From Noviherbaspirillum massiliense JC206 (GTDB taxonomy: Bacteria; Pseudomonadota; Gammaproteobacteria; Burkholderiales; Burkholderiaceae_D): a stretch of 64,000 nt of DNA. How positions within the stretch are numbered: the first letter of the stretch is position 1; every line of letters begins with the position of its first letter. Shown here piece by piece: positions 18,876 through 30,180 of the stretch. A program made the position numbers and the translations under genes. The notes under the pieces are model-generated. The model had not been told where the DNA came from and did not search any database. It saw only the letters and a list, made by a program, of their open reading frames with translations. The stretch is taken from contig NZ_HE978634.1 of assembly GCF_000312045.1 (NCBI RefSeq), positions 218,436-282,435 of the forward strand, read 5' to 3'.

Positions 18876-19418
18876 ATGAAACATTTTTTGTTCGCCCTGC
18901 TGTGCATGCTCGCAACCGGCATTGTCCAAGCGGAGAAAGCCGATGCGGACAAGCCGACCAAGGTCGAAGCCGACCAGATGGCTTATGACGACGCGAAGCA
19001 AATCACGACTTTCACCGGCAACGTCGTGATGACACGCGGCACGATGACTATGCACGCGGGGAAAGTGGTGGTCTCTCAAGATCCGGCCGGTTATCAATAC
19101 GCCACGCTGCTGGCACCTTCAGGTGGACTGGCAACATTCCGTCAGAAACGCGACGGCGGCCAGAACCTGTGGGTGGAAGGGCAGGCCGAACGCATCGAAT
19201 ACGATGGCAAGGCGGAGCTCGTCAAGCTTTTCACCCGGGCAAAGATTCGCCGCCTGGAAGGCGGCAAGCCGCTAGACGAGATCGAAGGGGACTTCATTTC
19301 TTATGACAGTCGCGCCGAATTTTTTTCAGTAAATACCACCCCCTCCGGCGAGAACAAGCAAGGCAAGGGAAGGATCACGGCAGTCATTCAGCCGCGGACC
19401 GAAACGAAGGATAAATGA
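18876..19418 (+). CDS. lptA: LPS transport periplasmic protein LptA
   Basis: The 180-residue product has a clear Sec signal peptide ([19 protein letters not shown], cleaved near 19). The OstA-type beta-jellyroll follows, with [23 protein letters not shown] and a repeat of that pattern. LptA oligomers form the periplasmic bridge carrying LPS to LptDE. It lies 36 bases after lptC and ends one base before lptB. Confidence 0.95.
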   Translation: MKHFLFALLCMLATGIVQAEKADADKPTKVEADQMAYDDAKQITTFTGNVVMTRGTMTMHAGKVVVSQDPAGYQYATLLAPSGGLATFRQKRDGGQNLWVEGQAERIEYDGKAELVKLFTRAKIRRLEGGKPLDEIEGDFISYDSRAEFFSVNTTPSGENKQGKGRITAVIQPRTETKDK

Positions 19419-19419
19419 G

Positions 19420-20160
19420 ATGGTAAGTACCCTGGTTGCGAATGGCTTGCAAAAGAGCTACGGCGCCCGGCAGGTGGTGCGTGATGTTTCCTTGCAGGTG
19501 GAAAGCGGTGAAGTAGTCGGTTTGCTCGGGCCGAATGGCGCCGGCAAAACCACCTCTTTCTACATGATCGTCGGTCTCGTGCCATCGGATGCGGGCAGCA
19601 TTGACCTCGACGGTGTCGCCATCTCGCGCCTGCCCATCCATCGCCGCGCAATGCTCGGCCTGTCCTATCTGCCGCAGGAAGCCTCGGTCTTCCGCAAGCT
19701 GACGGTCGAGGAGAATATCCGTGCCGTGCTGGAGCTGCAGCGCCAGGACGGCAAGCCGCTCCCAAAGGAAGTGATCGACAAGCGCCTGAATACCCTGCTT
19801 GCGGAGCTTCAGATCGAAAAGCTGCGCGAGAGTCAGGCGCTGTCTTTGTCCGGGGGAGAGCGCCGGCGCGTGGAGATTGCGCGCGCCTTGGCGACCAGCC
19901 CCCGCTTCGTCCTGCTGGATGAGCCTTTTGCCGGCGTCGACCCGATTGCAGTGATCGAGATTCAGCGCATTGTGCGCTTCCTGAAAGAGCGCGGCATCGG
20001 GGTGCTGATCACCGATCACAACGTGCGCGAGACGCTCGGGATTTGCGACCGCGCCTATATCATCAACCAGGGTTCCGTTCTGGCAAGCGGACGCCCTGAT
20101 GACATTATTGCCAACGAATCGGTGCGACGCGTGTATTTGGGTGAACACTTCCGGATGTAA
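19420..20160 (+). CDS. lptB: LPS export ABC transporter ATP-binding protein LptB
   Basis: A 246-residue ABC ATPase that powers extraction of LPS from the inner membrane. Walker [10 protein letters not shown], signature LSGGERRR, Walker [14 protein letters not shown] and the switch His in ITDHNVRET are all present and spaced as in LptB. The membrane partners LptF/LptG are not in this window, as is usual. Confidence 0.97.
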   Translation: MVSTLVANGLQKSYGARQVVRDVSLQVESGEVVGLLGPNGAGKTTSFYMIVGLVPSDAGSIDLDGVAISRLPIHRRAMLGLSYLPQEASVFRKLTVEENIRAVLELQRQDGKPLPKEVIDKRLNTLLAELQIEKLRESQALSLSGGERRRVEIARALATSPRFVLLDEPFAGVDPIAVIEIQRIVRFLKERGIGVLITDHNVRETLGICDRAYIINQGSVLASGRPDDIIANESVRRVYLGEHFRM

Positions 20161-20178
20161 CGGGAGCCATACATCGCA

Positions 20179-21654
20179 ATGAAACAGACTCTACAACTTC
20201 GCATATCGCAGCATCTTGCGCTGACGCCGCAGTTGCAGCAGTCGATTCGTCTGTTGCAGTTGTCGACGCTCGAACTGCATCAGGAACTTGAACAGATCCT
20301 GTCGGACAATCCCTTGCTCGAACGCGTGGATGACCCGCTCGATCATTCGATCCGCCTTCTGGCGGATGGCGCAATCAGCACCGGCACCGGGCTGTCCGAG
20401 CCTGCCAATAACGAGTCTGCACCCGCCGAATCCGGCGAAGCCGAAAGCGGATTCGAAGGAAATGATGGTGCAGATGCTGCTGGCTCCGGCGAGGCCGACT
20501 GGAGCTTCGATGATGTTGCGCGCACTTCGAAGGCGCCTGATGACGAGGATGCACGGCCGCAACTCGAGGCACCCGAGATCACCTTGCGCGAGCATCTGCT
20601 GGAACAGGTCCGGCTGACGGTGCGGGAAGCGCGCGACCGTGCGTTGCTTGAACTGATCATCGATGCGCTGGACGACAATGGCTATCTGGAAGAATCAATC
20701 GAAGAGATCCATGCACGCTTGCCGGAAGAACTGGGCATTGAGCTCGATGATCTTTCGGTTGCGCTGAAGCTGCTGCAGAGTTTCGAGCCCGCCGGCGTGG
20801 CTGCACGCAATGCTGCCGAATGCCTGGCGATCCAGATCCGGCGTTTCCCCAAGGTGCCACTGGTTACCCGGCGGCGTGCGCTGGCCATCGTGGAGAACCA
20901 TCTCGCATTGTTTGCACAGCGCGACTTCAACAAGCTGAAAAAACTCCTGGATTGCGATGACGAGGATTTGCGGGAGGCGCAGGCGATCATCAGGCAGTGC
21001 AATCCCCATCCCGGGGCTATGTTTTCTTCAGGCGCGTCCGATTACGTTGTGCCGGATGTCATCGTGAAGAAGACCAAGAACGGCTGGCAGGCAATGCTCA
21101 ATCATGAAGTGATGCCGCGGCTTCGGGTCAATGCCTTGTATGCGAATATCCTGAAGCAGAACAAGGGCGAAGGATCGCTGAGCTCGCAGTTGCAGGAAGC
21201 CAAGTGGCTGATCAAGAACATGCGCCAGCGCTTCGACACCATCCTGCGCGTGGCTCAGGCAATCGTCGACCGCCAACGCAACTTTTTTTCTCACGGGGAA
21301 GTGGCGATGCGGCCTCTTGTCCTGAGGGAGATTGCTGATACACTGGGTTTACACGAGAGTACTATTTCTCGGGTCACCACCCAAAAATACATGCTTACTC
21401 CGCACGGCATGTTCGAATTAAAGTATTTCTTCGGCAGTCATGTTGCTACGGAAGCTGGCGGCGAGGCTTCGTCGACGGCAATTCGTGCGCTCATCAAACA
21501 ACTGATAGGAGCGGAAGATCCCAGGAACCCATTCTCCGACAGCAAAATTGCCGACATGCTCGGGGAACAAGGCATGGTAGTTGCGCGTCGTACAGTGGCG
21601 AAATACCGGGAAGCTTTAAAGATTCCACCCGTGAACTTGCGCAAATCCTTGTAG
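20179..21654 (+). CDS. rpoN: RNA polymerase sigma-54 factor
   Basis: The 491-residue protein has the Gln/Leu-rich activator region I ([23 protein letters not shown]), an acidic variable region II (about 60-125), the core-binding domain, and the RpoN box [10 protein letters not shown] near 469-478 that reads the -24 element. It directs transcription of nitrogen, pilus and other genes that need an enhancer-binding ATPase. It follows lptB by 18 bases in the arrangement usual for proteobacteria, and hpf follows. Confidence 0.98.
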   Translation: MKQTLQLRISQHLALTPQLQQSIRLLQLSTLELHQELEQILSDNPLLERVDDPLDHSIRLLADGAISTGTGLSEPANNESAPAESGEAESGFEGNDGADAAGSGEADWSFDDVARTSKAPDDEDARPQLEAPEITLREHLLEQVRLTVREARDRALLELIIDALDDNGYLEESIEEIHARLPEELGIELDDLSVALKLLQSFEPAGVAARNAAECLAIQIRRFPKVPLVTRRRALAIVENHLALFAQRDFNKLKKLLDCDDEDLREAQAIIRQCNPHPGAMFSSGASDYVVPDVIVKKTKNGWQAMLNHEVMPRLRVNALYANILKQNKGEGSLSSQLQEAKWLIKNMRQRFDTILRVAQAIVDRQRNFFSHGEVAMRPLVLREIADTLGLHESTISRVTTQKYMLTPHGMFELKYFFGSHVATEAGGEASSTAIRALIKQLIGAEDPRNPFSDSKIADMLGEQGMVVARRTVAKYREALKIPPVNLRKSL

Positions 21655-21750
21655 TCTCTTTTGTTGTGTTTTTCCATCGCTGTGTTCCGGCGCGCCTGCC
21701 TGGGCCGGCATGTTGCGAACCGCCAGCGATACCATCCATAGGAGCGCTGT

Positions 21751-22101
21751 ATGAATATCTTGATCAGTGGACAACACCTTGAATTGACTCCCGCCATCCG
21801 CGACTATGTGACGAGCAAAGTGGAACGCGTCGTGCGCCATTTTGATGATGTCATCGATGTTGCAGTCATTCTCGGCGTCGAAAAACCTGCGCAGAAGGAT
21901 AAGCGGCAAAGAGCGGAAGTGAACATGCGTTTGAAGGGCAATGTCATTCATGTGGAGAGTTTCGCGGAAGATGTTTACGCAGCCATTGACAGCATGATCG
22001 ACAAGCTCGACCGCCAGGTTCTCCGATACAAGGGCAAGGTCCAGGATCATCAGCACGAAGCGATCAAGCGAATGCCGGAAGCAGCGAACCCCGCCTCCTA
22101 A
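21751..22101 (+). CDS. hpf: Ribosome hibernation promoting factor (short HPF/YfiA type)
   Basis: A 116-residue protein starting MNILISGQHLELTPAIRDYV, with the beta-alpha-beta-beta-beta-alpha fold of ribosome-associated inhibitors. It binds the decoding centre and shuts ribosomes down in stationary phase. It lacks the C-terminal dimerisation domain of long HPF. A GGAG Shine-Dalgarno sequence precedes the ATG. Placed after rpoN as in many Gram-negatives, followed by an intrinsic terminator. Confidence 0.93.
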   Translation: MNILISGQHLELTPAIRDYVTSKVERVVRHFDDVIDVAVILGVEKPAQKDKRQRAEVNMRLKGNVIHVESFAEDVYAAIDSMIDKLDRQVLRYKGKVQDHQHEAIKRMPEAANPAS

Positions 22102-22135
22102 CATGCGGGCTTCACACTGATACAGTCGTGAACGG

Positions 22136-22164
22136 AAAGGGCGCAAACGAAGCGCCCTTTTTTA
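22136..22164 (+). terminator. Intrinsic terminator after hpf
   Basis: AAAGGGCGC (22136-22144) pairs with GCGCCCTTT (22152-22160) around a seven-base loop and runs into T's to 22163. It closes the kdsD-to-hpf operon. Confidence 0.85.
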
Positions 22165-22253
22165 TTGGCTGCACGGGTGCGGTCCCAACTAATGCAGTAA
22201 TTTGGCCAGCCCTATTAGAATGGCAGTCTGTTCATTTCCGATGATTCCCCTTC

Positions 22254-23345
22254 ATGACCGAATTTATCCGAACCGCGATCAAGGGCAGGACCGGTTTCAT
22301 TACCCTGGACCGGCCGAAGGCCCTGAATTCACTTTCACTTGATATGGTGCGGGCTTTGACAGCTTGCCTGCTCGCCTGGCGCGACGAACCCAAGCTTGCT
22401 GCCGTGGTTATTCACAGCTCCAGTGAAAAGGCATTTTGCGCCGGGGGTGATATCCGCTTTTTTTATGAAGCCGGGAGAAGCACGCCCTTGGACGGCAGTG
22501 CCCTGCTCGAGGATTTCTTCACCGAGGAATATGCGCTGAACCATCTGATTCGCTATTATCCCAAGCCTTATATTGCTGTCATGGATGGAATCGTGATGGG
22601 TGGCGGCATGGGCATTGCGCAGGGAAATCCGGCCAATTGCCTTCGCATCGTCACGGAGCGCACGAAGATGGCCATGCCGGAAGTGAATATCGGTCTGTTT
22701 CCCGATGTGGGTGGCAGTTATTTTCTGTCGCGTGCTCCGGGACAGATTGGCGCGTATCTCGGCGTGACCGGCGAAATCATCGCGGCGGCGGATGCCTTGC
22801 ATGCCGGTCTGGCCGACGTGTTCCTGCCGTCGGCGCAATTGCCGGCGCTGATGGACCTGCTTGCCTCGGACGGGGCTGCGGACCTGCATAAGGCAGCGCT
22901 CGATTTTTCGGCGTCGTTCCAGTCACAAGCCGATCCGGCCAACAGCGTGCTGGCGGCAAACCGGAGCCTGATCGATTCTTGCTTTGACCATGACAGCGTG
23001 CAGTCGATCATTGATGCATTGAGGCACAGTGATTCATCGTTTGCGCAAAAGACGCTTGCGACCATGAGCAAGCGTTCGCCTTTGATGATGTGCGTGACGC
23101 TTTCGCAAATCCGCCGCGGCGCCGGCATGACGGTAGCGGAATGCCTGCGGATGGAACGCAACCTGGTGCGTCGGGTGTTCGAACACGGGGAGGTGCTCGA
23201 AGGCGTGCGGTCAGTGGTGATCGACAAGGACAATGCTCCGCAATGGAATCCGGCGACACTCAATGAGGTTTCACCGCAGATGGTTGAGCGTTTCTTCGAA
23301 CCGGCGTGGCCGGCATATGCTCATCCCTTGCGCGATCTCAGCTGA
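22254..23345 (+). CDS. Enoyl-CoA hydratase/isomerase family protein (3-hydroxyisobutyryl-CoA hydrolase-like)
   Basis: A 363-residue crotonase-fold protein. The oxyanion-hole segments are [14 protein letters not shown] and [14 protein letters not shown], and the acidic catalytic block is [20 protein letters not shown]. The extended C-terminus (ECH_2 type, with [12 protein letters not shown] and [17 protein letters not shown]) matches 3-hydroxyisobutyryl-CoA hydrolases of valine breakdown rather than simple hydratases. The precise acyl-CoA is uncertain. It stands alone; its 3' end overlaps that of the convergent dgt gene by eight bases. Confidence 0.85.
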   Translation: MTEFIRTAIKGRTGFITLDRPKALNSLSLDMVRALTACLLAWRDEPKLAAVVIHSSSEKAFCAGGDIRFFYEAGRSTPLDGSALLEDFFTEEYALNHLIRYYPKPYIAVMDGIVMGGGMGIAQGNPANCLRIVTERTKMAMPEVNIGLFPDVGGSYFLSRAPGQIGAYLGVTGEIIAAADALHAGLADVFLPSAQLPALMDLLASDGAADLHKAALDFSASFQSQADPANSVLAANRSLIDSCFDHDSVQSIIDALRHSDSSFAQKTLATMSKRSPLMMCVTLSQIRRGAGMTVAECLRMERNLVRRVFEHGEVLEGVRSVVIDKDNAPQWNPATLNEVSPQMVERFFEPAWPAYAHPLRDLS

Positions 23346-24501
23346 ATCTGGGTTCAGCCTCGTCCACCATGAACAGGCGCCGGTGTTCGCGCATCGCATA
23401 GCGATCGGTCATTCCGGCGATGTAGTCCGCCACTTTGCGCGCCTGAGCATGCGCCTTGCCGGCGCCGTCGCTTCCCGTTACCTGGTAATCGGGCGGTAAC
23501 AAGCGGGGTTCTTCCGTGAAGGCCTCGAACAGTTCCCGGATGATGCGTCGCGCCTTGCTGGTCATGCGGTTGACCTGGTAATGGTGATACAGGTTCTCGC
23601 GCAGGAAGCGCTTCAGAAGCGTCGCCCGCTGCGTCATCTCATCGGAAAAGCCAATCAATGGTGGCGCATTGCGCACATCATCCGCTGTCTTCAAGGGCAC
23701 GGCCTGAATGCGTTCCCGTGAAGTGTCGATCAAGTCCACTGCCAGGGCATTGATCATGCGGCGTATCGTTTCATGGATCGCACGGCGTCCGCTGATACCC
23801 GGGAAGGCTTCCTCGACTTCCCTGCGGTGACGGGCGTACAAGTCGATTTCGTCCAGCTGCGCCGTGGTCAGCAAGCCTGAGCGCAGGCCATCGTCGATAT
23901 CATGGTTGTTGTAGGCGATTTCATCGGCGAGATTCGCGAGTTGCGCTTCCAGAGTAGGCTGCTTTTTTTCGATGAAGCGCTGGCCGATGTCGCCCAGCGC
24001 CTTCGCGTTTGCCTGGGAACAGTGCTTGAGTATGCCCTCCCGGGTCTCGAACATCAGGTTGAGGCCATTGAACGCGCCATAATGCTCTTCCAGTTCGTCG
24101 ACGACACGCAGGCTCTGCAAATTATGCTCGAAGCCGCCATAGTCCTTCATGCACGCATTCAGGGCTTCCTGTCCGGCGTGCCCGAACGGGGTATGCCCGA
24201 GGTCGTGGGCGAGCGAAATCGCTTCGACCAGATCTTCATTCAGAGACAGATTACGCGCGATGGAGCGGGCGATCTGCGCGACTTCGATGCTGTGCGTTAG
24301 GCGGGTGCGAAACAGATCCCCTTCGTGATTCACGAAGACCTGGGTTTTGTATTCGAGGCGACGGAATGCCGTGGAATGAATGATGCGATCGCGATCACGC
24401 TGGAATTCGGTGCGCGAGCCGGGCGCTGGCTCGGGGAAGCGCCGGCCTCGCGATGCCGCGGGATGTGCAGCATAAGGCGCAAGGCGGGCGTCGAAATTCA
24501 T
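23338..24501 (-). CDS. dgt: Deoxyguanosinetriphosphate triphosphohydrolase-like protein
   Basis: A 387-residue HD-domain protein. The metal-binding HD motif is [18 protein letters not shown], with the upstream His in [19 protein letters not shown] and a later [16 protein letters not shown] block. The family hydrolyses dNTPs to nucleosides and tripolyphosphate; this shorter subfamily is often annotated only as dGTPase-like. Its ATG overlaps the aroB stop by four bases. It is the last gene of the pil-aro transcript. Confidence 0.92.
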   Translation of the reverse strand: MNFDARLAPYAAHPAASRGRRFPEPAPGSRTEFQRDRDRIIHSTAFRRLEYKTQVFVNHEGDLFRTRLTHSIEVAQIARSIARNLSLNEDLVEAISLAHDLGHTPFGHAGQEALNACMKDYGGFEHNLQSLRVVDELEEHYGAFNGLNLMFETREGILKHCSQANAKALGDIGQRFIEKKQPTLEAQLANLADEIAYNNHDIDDGLRSGLLTTAQLDEIDLYARHRREVEEAFPGISGRRAIHETIRRMINALAVDLIDTSRERIQAVPLKTADDVRNAPPLIGFSDEMTQRATLLKRFLRENLYHHYQVNRMTSKARRIIRELFEAFTEEPRLLPPDYQVTGSDGAGKAHAQARKVADYIAGMTDRYAMREHRRLFMVDEAEPRFS

Positions 24502-25598
24502 GCTTGCACACAGGCCTTCAAGGTGGCCCGCAGGGCATCCTGCGGAACCGGCATGACGACCGATGTTCCGAGCGGCTTGAGCAGGATGAATTTGATCTGC
24601 CCCCCTTCGTTCTTCTTGTCGACCTGCATCAGCTCAAGCCAGCGCTCGACACCGAGGTCAGGAGCAACAGTTGGCAAGCCTGCAGCTCTGACCACGGCCG
24701 CGATGCGCTGAACGGTGTTGCCATCGATGAAGCCAAGGCGGTGGGACAAGTCTGCCGCCATCATCATGCCGCAGCCGACGGCTTCGCCATGCAGCCACTT
24801 GCCATAGCCGAGCCCCGCTTCGATGGCATGGCCAAAGGTATGACCGAAGTTGAGAATCGCTCGCAAGCCGCCTTCGCGTTCGTCCTGGCGCACGACATCT
24901 GCCTTGATTTCGCAAGAGCGCTTGATTGCAAACGCCAGCGCTTCCGGATCACGGATGACAAGCTTGGCAATGTTGTCCTCGATCCAGTCGAAGAATGCGG
25001 CATCGATGATGGCGCCGTGCTTGATGACTTCGGCCAGCCCTGCAGACAATTCCCGGGCCGGCAGGCTGTCGAGCGTCGACGTATCGGCGATCACTGCCTG
25101 CGGCTGGTAGAAGGCGCCGATCATGTTTTTGCCGAGCGGATGATTGATGCCGGTTTTACCACCGACGGAGGAATCCACCTGTGCCAGCAGGGTGGTCGGA
25201 ACCTGGATGAACGGAATGCCGCGCATGTAGGTCGCGGCGGCGAAGCCGGTGAGGTCGCCGATCACGCCGCCGCCAAGCGCCACCAGGGTCGTCTTGCGGT
25301 CACATTTCTCTTGTAGGAGAACATCGAAGACCCGCATCAGGCTTGACCAGTTTTTTTCTTCCTCCCCGTCCGGCAGCACGATGGCAGTAACCTGCTTGCC
25401 CGCGGCCAGCAGCGTTTGGCGCAAAGGTTCGAGGTATAAAGGGGCAACCACGTCATTGGTGACGATCGCCACTCGCTTGCCCTTGATGTAAGGCGTGAAT
25501 AAATCGTCCTTGGCAAGGAGCGACTGGCCTATCGTGATCGGATAGCTTCGGTCGTCCAATTCAACCTGAAGTGTGGTCGGGGAAGGATACGGCGTCAT
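24498..25598 (-). CDS. aroB: 3-Dehydroquinate synthase
   Basis: A 366-residue enzyme of the shikimate pathway that cyclises DAHP to 3-dehydroquinate using NAD and a divalent metal. Visible blocks are [49 protein letters not shown] and [11 protein letters not shown] (metal His). Full length. It follows aroK by 17 bases in the usual aroKB order. Confidence 0.97.
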   Translation of the reverse strand: MTPYPSPTTLQVELDDRSYPITIGQSLLAKDDLFTPYIKGKRVAIVTNDVVAPLYLEPLRQTLLAAGKQVTAIVLPDGEEEKNWSSLMRVFDVLLQEKCDRKTTLVALGGGVIGDLTGFAAATYMRGIPFIQVPTTLLAQVDSSVGGKTGINHPLGKNMIGAFYQPQAVIADTSTLDSLPARELSAGLAEVIKHGAIIDAAFFDWIEDNIAKLVIRDPEALAFAIKRSCEIKADVVRQDEREGGLRAILNFGHTFGHAIEAGLGYGKWLHGEAVGCGMMMAADLSHRLGFIDGNTVQRIAAVVRAAGLPTVAPDLGVERWLELMQVDKKNEGGQIKFILLKPLGTSVVMPVPQDALRATLKACVQA

Positions 25599-25615
25599 TA
25601 TGGATGCGGGAGAAA

Positions 25616-26209
25616 TCAGCCTGGCTTTCCGTCAGGCACTTGTTTACCATCGGCCAGTTCAAGCTGGCCGAGAATCGTCTGCACCAAGGATTGTACGTTA
25701 GGTCGACCGGTATCGACGACCAGATCGGCAACCTCAAGGTAGAGCGGCTCGCGCTCGCGCATCAATTGCTCTATGCGCTGCCTCGGATCGGCTGTTTGCA
25801 GCAATGGACGATTCTTGTCGTGGCTGGTCCGTTGCAAAATGCTGTTGACGCTGGCGCGCAGATAAATCACGGTGCCGCGTGCTTTCAAGTATTCGCGGCT
25901 TTCCGGCTTGAGAATTGCACCGCCGCCAGTAGCCAGCACGATATCGGAGCGGCTGGTAAGGTCGCGTATGACCTCGGCTTCTCGTGCTCGAAAACTCGCC
26001 TCCCCTTCGATCTCGAAGATCCAAGGGATTGAGGCACCGGTGCGTGCCTCGATTTCATGATCGGAGTCGATGAACTGTTTGCCCAGGCGCCGTGCAAGAG
26101 CCCTCCCCACGGTCGTTTTGCCCGCGCCCATCAAGCCGACCAGGAAAATATTCTCTCGCAACTCTAGCAACTTTCTTGCGGCCACGGACGCTTGTCCGTG
26201 GCCTCTCAT
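25616..26209 (-). CDS. aroK: Shikimate kinase
   Basis: A 197-residue P-loop kinase that phosphorylates shikimate. Walker A is GLMGAGKTT, the shikimate-binding Asp lies in FIDSDHEIE, and the [11 protein letters not shown] and [10 protein letters not shown] blocks are present. The core begins at about residue 17, so the annotated ATG (ten bases after pilQ) gives a 16-residue lead; in-frame TTG codons closer to the core are possible starts. The start is the uncertain part. Confidence 0.94.
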   Translation of the reverse strand: MRGHGQASVAARKLLELRENIFLVGLMGAGKTTVGRALARRLGKQFIDSDHEIEARTGASIPWIFEIEGEASFRAREAEVIRDLTSRSDIVLATGGGAILKPESREYLKARGTVIYLRASVNSILQRTSHDKNRPLLQTADPRQRIEQLMREREPLYLEVADLVVDTGRPNVQSLVQTILGQLELADGKQVPDGKPG

Positions 26210-26219
26210 ACAAAGGTCA

Positions 26220-28346
26220 TCAATTCACGCTGACCTTCTCGTTGATGATCTTCGGAGTGAGGAAAATCAGCAATTCCGTTTTGTCATTGGTACGGGCCGT
26301 TGTTTTGAATAAGCGGCCAAGCACCGGAATGTCGCCTAGGTATGGCACCTTGGTAGCATTTTCGCTTTCAACCTGCTGGAAAATGCCACCGATGACAACC
26401 GTACCGCCATTATCAATCAAGACCTGTGTTTTGACATGCTTGGTGTTGATTGCGATCCCGGCAGTGGTGACATCGCCCACCGTATCCTTATTGATATCCA
26501 CATCCAGAATCACATTTCCATCCGGCGTGATCTGAGGTGTGACTTCCAACTTCAGGTTCGCTTTACGGAAGGCGATGCTGGTGGCGCCGCTACTCGTTGC
26601 CTGCTGATAAGGCAGTTCCGTGCCCTGCTCAATCAATGCCTTCAACTGATCCGAGGTAATAACGCGAGGACTAGAAATGACCTTGCCCTTGCCCTCCGCT
26701 TCCAAAGCGGACAACTCCAGGCCAATGAACTTGGTCAGCGAGGCATTGAATAATGTCAAGGCAAGCGAACTTGCGTCATACCCATTCAGGCCATTGGCTG
26801 GCAAATTGACGGGGTTGCCGTTCACCGTCTGCAATGCGCTGGAGTTCAATCCTGGAGCAGTGGTATTGGTCCCGGTCTGCGTGCCACTACCTTCGAGAAT
26901 CGCATTGTTTGGCGTTCCGCGATATCCGAAAGCGAGTTTGGCACCCAGGTTTCTGCTGAACTTGTCGTCGGCTTCCACAATGCGGGCCTCAATCAGCACC
27001 TGACGGGTAGGAATATCAGTTTTCTCAACCAGTTTCCGGACTTCTTCCAGCTTGGAAGGAATATCCGTCACAAAGAGCTGATTGGTGCGCGGATCCACCA
27101 CGGCACTGCCGCGCTTGGACAGGATGCTACGGCCGGTTCCCGCATCGATGCCGAACACCTGCTTGAATGATTCCGCCTTCTGGTAATTCAACTGGAAAGT
27201 TTCCGTCCTCAGTGGCTCGAGTTCGGCAATCTGGGATTTTTGTTCCAGTTCCAGCTTTTCCTTCGTGAGGATTTCATCCTTCGGCGCGATCCACAGGACC
27301 GAGCCGTTTTTACGCATATCCAAGCCTTTGGCCTGCATCACGATATCCAGGGCCTGATCCCAGGGCACGTCTTTCAGACGCAAGGTCAGGTTGCCGTTCA
27401 CAGTGTCGCTGGTGATGATATTCAGGCCGGTGAAGTCGGCGATGACCTGCAATACTGCCCGCACTTCCACATTCTGGAAATTGAGGGACAAGCGCTCACC
27501 GCGATAACCTTGGGTACCTTGAGTCAGCTTGTTCGGATCTTCCTTGATCGGCTTCACGTCAATGATCAATTGCGTGTCACTCTGATAGGCACTGTGTTCC
27601 CACAATCCCTTGGACTCGACCACCATTTGCACGTTCTCACCCTTCGGCGTGGTGGTGACGGTCTGCACCGGCGTGCCGAAGTCGGTAACATCGAGGCGGC
27701 GGCGGAGTACTTCCGGCAAGTTTGCCTTCAAAAAGTCGACGACGATCTTTTTCCCTTGTTGGCGCACATCGACTGTGATCTGGTTGCTCGGCAAATCAAC
27801 CACGATCCTGCCTTCGCCGCCGGCGCCGCGCCGGAAATCGATGTCCTTGATTGCCGGCTTGCCCGTTTCGGCGGGCTGAGAAGCCGCCCGCACTCCGGAC
27901 GCATTCACAGCAGTGGCGACACCGCCGGAGCCATCGATCGTCATGATGACGGTATTGCCCTCGATTGCGGTCGCGTAGTTCAAGGGACGGGAAAGGTTGA
28001 ATACCAGCCGCGAACGCTGGCCAGCCTGCACCAGATTCACCGACCGCACATCACCCAAGCCGATATCCTGCGCAGTCTTGCCGGTCGCATTTGCGGTACC
28101 CGCAAAGTCGAGCGCAATCCGGGCCGGATTGGTAATCGCGAAACCAATCGGCGGCTTGGCGACCGGATTTTTTAAGCCGACCTTGACGATGATGTTTGCG
28201 CCTTGCTGACTGGCGCTGATGGATTCGATGGCGTTTTCCTGCGCAGCGGCGAAAGTACATAGCGCCGACAAAAACAGGAAACCGGCTGGTTGCAGCGCCT
28301 TGCGCATCAATGCGCCCACACGTCCTAGCTGTTTGATCGTCATCAT
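26220..28346 (-). CDS. pilQ: Type IV pilus secretin PilQ
   Basis: A 708-residue outer-membrane secretin through which the pilus emerges. It has an N-terminal signal sequence (hydrophobic stretch about 19-35), two AMIN-type peptidoglycan-binding regions (about 40-260), then a secretin N domain ([25 protein letters not shown]) and the C-terminal secretin barrel with [30 protein letters not shown] and VVIGGIF. Its ATG overlaps the pilP stop by four bases. Confidence 0.97.
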   Translation of the reverse strand: MMTIKQLGRVGALMRKALQPAGFLFLSALCTFAAAQENAIESISASQQGANIIVKVGLKNPVAKPPIGFAITNPARIALDFAGTANATGKTAQDIGLGDVRSVNLVQAGQRSRLVFNLSRPLNYATAIEGNTVIMTIDGSGGVATAVNASGVRAASQPAETGKPAIKDIDFRRGAGGEGRIVVDLPSNQITVDVRQQGKKIVVDFLKANLPEVLRRRLDVTDFGTPVQTVTTTPKGENVQMVVESKGLWEHSAYQSDTQLIIDVKPIKEDPNKLTQGTQGYRGERLSLNFQNVEVRAVLQVIADFTGLNIITSDTVNGNLTLRLKDVPWDQALDIVMQAKGLDMRKNGSVLWIAPKDEILTKEKLELEQKSQIAELEPLRTETFQLNYQKAESFKQVFGIDAGTGRSILSKRGSAVVDPRTNQLFVTDIPSKLEEVRKLVEKTDIPTRQVLIEARIVEADDKFSRNLGAKLAFGYRGTPNNAILEGSGTQTGTNTTAPGLNSSALQTVNGNPVNLPANGLNGYDASSLALTLFNASLTKFIGLELSALEAEGKGKVISSPRVITSDQLKALIEQGTELPYQQATSSGATSIAFRKANLKLEVTPQITPDGNVILDVDINKDTVGDVTTAGIAINTKHVKTQVLIDNGGTVVIGGIFQQVESENATKVPYLGDIPVLGRLFKTTARTNDKTELLIFLTPKIINEKVSVN

Positions 28347-28885
28347 TTCTTATTCTCCTGCAACTCTAATTTGGCATCACGCTCGACCCATTCGCCGGAC
28401 GCATCTCGAACGATTTCCTTCAACTCGACTTCGGTGGCAGTAATCTTGGTAACCATGCCGAAGTTCTGCCCTATGTAATTCCCAACTTTCACCTTGAAAA
28501 CCGTCTTGTCCGCTTGCAGCAACGCATAGCTCAGTCCAGGTTTTTCCAGCGTCCCAACCATCGTGATGGTGTCCAGCGGGTAAGCTTCGAGTGCTTCGCG
28601 GCGGCGGTCGAAGTCGGGCTTGATTCCGCTGTTGGAATTCGCTTGGGCTTTGGCGAGCGCGATGGAGAGCTTGACCGGGCTGAAAGGGTCGACATCGTTC
28701 TTGCCGTCATAAGCAGACGGAGTAAATTGCTTCGGCGGCGCAATTGGCGTGATCATCACTTTCGCACTACGCCTGGTTTCATCCATCCATTGCTTCACTT
28801 CGTGCACGCCACCGTCGCCACATCCAGTCAGGCCTGCCAGCATGACTGCCAAGGTAGCGGCATGCAAAATCCGCGAACTGGTCAT
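28343..28885 (-). CDS. pilP: Type IV pilus assembly lipoprotein PilP
   Basis: The 180-residue protein has a lipoprotein signal ending in LAGLTGC (lipid Cys near 22). After a disordered segment comes the PilP beta-sandwich, with DPFSP...YPLDTITMVGTL and VKVGNYIGQNFGMVTKI. It couples the inner-membrane PilNO complex to the PilQ secretin. It overlaps both neighbours by four bases. Confidence 0.95.
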   Translation of the reverse strand: MTSSRILHAATLAVMLAGLTGCGDGGVHEVKQWMDETRRSAKVMITPIAPPKQFTPSAYDGKNDVDPFSPVKLSIALAKAQANSNSGIKPDFDRRREALEAYPLDTITMVGTLEKPGLSYALLQADKTVFKVKVGNYIGQNFGMVTKITATEVELKEIVRDASGEWVERDAKLELQENKK

Positions 28886-29538
28886 TTCTTATTTCCTCCC
28901 TTGGGACCTGATGCCTTGCGCTGGGCCTGCACCTCATCCTGATCGAGGTAACGGAAGGTCTTCGCCACCGTATCCAGAGTGAGCACGCCGTCCTTACCGG
29001 TCGCCAGAGCCAGATTGTTGAGAGTGACGATGCGTGGCAAATTCGCGATGTCGCTGGTAAAGGCGCCGACATCATGGTAACTGCCGGTCACCTTGATGTT
29101 GATGGGCAGTTCGGCGTAATAATTCTTCACCACGACCTGCCCCGGCTTGAACAATTCGAATTGCAATCCACGACCAAGTCCGGCCTGATTGATGTCGGAC
29201 AGCAGTGCATCCATTTCCGCCTTGCTCGGCAACTGCTTTTCCAGAGTAGCCACGTACTCGCCGACCTCCTCTTTCTGCTTGCGCAGAGCTTCCAGGTTGA
29301 CTGCCTGCTGCACCTTGACCTTGTATTGGTCCTTCAGCTGAGTCTCTTCCTGCTCGCCGCGTGCAAGTTCATCCTGCTGCTCCTGCAAATACAGGAACCA
29401 GCCGACGACAATCACGCCCAGCATTGCGCCGACCCCGCACAGGAGCCGTGGAATGAGCGGCCATTGCCCGGGATGGCGTCCGTTCAGACCGCGAAATTGG
29501 GCTGAAAGCGAGTTTCCGATGTTTTTTAGATCTGCCAT
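28882..29538 (-). CDS. pilO: Type IV pilus inner-membrane protein PilO
   Basis: A 218-residue bitopic protein: short cytoplasmic start, membrane helix (about 30-48), a coiled coil (about 50-105), then a ferredoxin-like periplasmic domain with LFKPGQVVVKNYYAELPINIKVTGSYHD. It dimerises with PilN in the alignment complex. It follows pilN by 15 bases and overlaps pilP by four. Confidence 0.95.
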   Translation of the reverse strand: MADLKNIGNSLSAQFRGLNGRHPGQWPLIPRLLCGVGAMLGVIVVGWFLYLQEQQDELARGEQEETQLKDQYKVKVQQAVNLEALRKQKEEVGEYVATLEKQLPSKAEMDALLSDINQAGLGRGLQFELFKPGQVVVKNYYAELPINIKVTGSYHDVGAFTSDIANLPRIVTLNNLALATGKDGVLTLDTVAKTFRYLDQDEVQAQRKASGPKGGNKK

Positions 29539-29553
29539 GATGCGTCTCTCATG

Positions 29554-30180
29554 TCACAGTTGCTTGGACTTGGCCTGGGCGGCAGCATCACTGCCCGAAT
29601 TGGCGGCAGCTGCTTCCTTGTCCCGGGGGCGCTTGATACCGACGTTGACAGTGAAATCGAAAACCCTCTTGGAATCCTTGCCCTGCCCCACCACAGCGGA
29701 GCGGATTTCAACCAGGTCCGGCCGCTCCAGCCAGGGTGAATGATTGCCAAGATTGCGCAGCAGTTCGGAAATGCGCTCGTTCGATTGCGCATAGCCATTG
29801 AGTGCGACACGCTGGCCTTCCTGCTTGAACGCACGCAGGTAAACCCCTTCTGGAACCTGCTTGACCAGTTCATCCATCAGATAAACCGGCTGGTTGCGGT
29901 CACTTTGCAAATCCTCGACCGCCTGCTGCCTGGCCTTCAACGCCTCGATTTCCTGCTTGAGCATGGCGATCTCCTTGATCTGCTCGTCAAGCTTCCTGTT
30001 CTCGGCCTTGATGAAGTCGTTGCGCTGATTTTGATTGGAAATCTGGGCAGCGAAATAGCCACCGCCTGCCAGCACGATGGCAAAGCCCAGTATCGCGGAG
30101 AGTACCAGCATGCCGACAAAAGCTTGCTTGCGCTGCTTGCGTCTCTCTTCACGATGGGGAAGGAGATTAATCTTGATCAT
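29554..30180 (-). CDS. pilN: Type IV pilus inner-membrane protein PilN
   Basis: A 208-residue protein starting MIKINLLPHREERRKQRKQ, the conserved INLLP tail that inserts into PilM. A membrane helix (about 22-44), a coiled coil (about 50-75) and a periplasmic domain (VYLRAFKQEGQRVALNGYAQSNE) follow. The C-terminal 20 residues are charged and variable. Its ATG overlaps the pilM stop by four bases. Confidence 0.95.
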   Translation of the reverse strand: MIKINLLPHREERRKQRKQAFVGMLVLSAILGFAIVLAGGGYFAAQISNQNQRNDFIKAENRKLDEQIKEIAMLKQEIEALKARQQAVEDLQSDRNQPVYLMDELVKQVPEGVYLRAFKQEGQRVALNGYAQSNERISELLRNLGNHSPWLERPDLVEIRSAVVGQGKDSKRVFDFTVNVGIKRPRDKEAAAANSGSDAAAQAKSKQL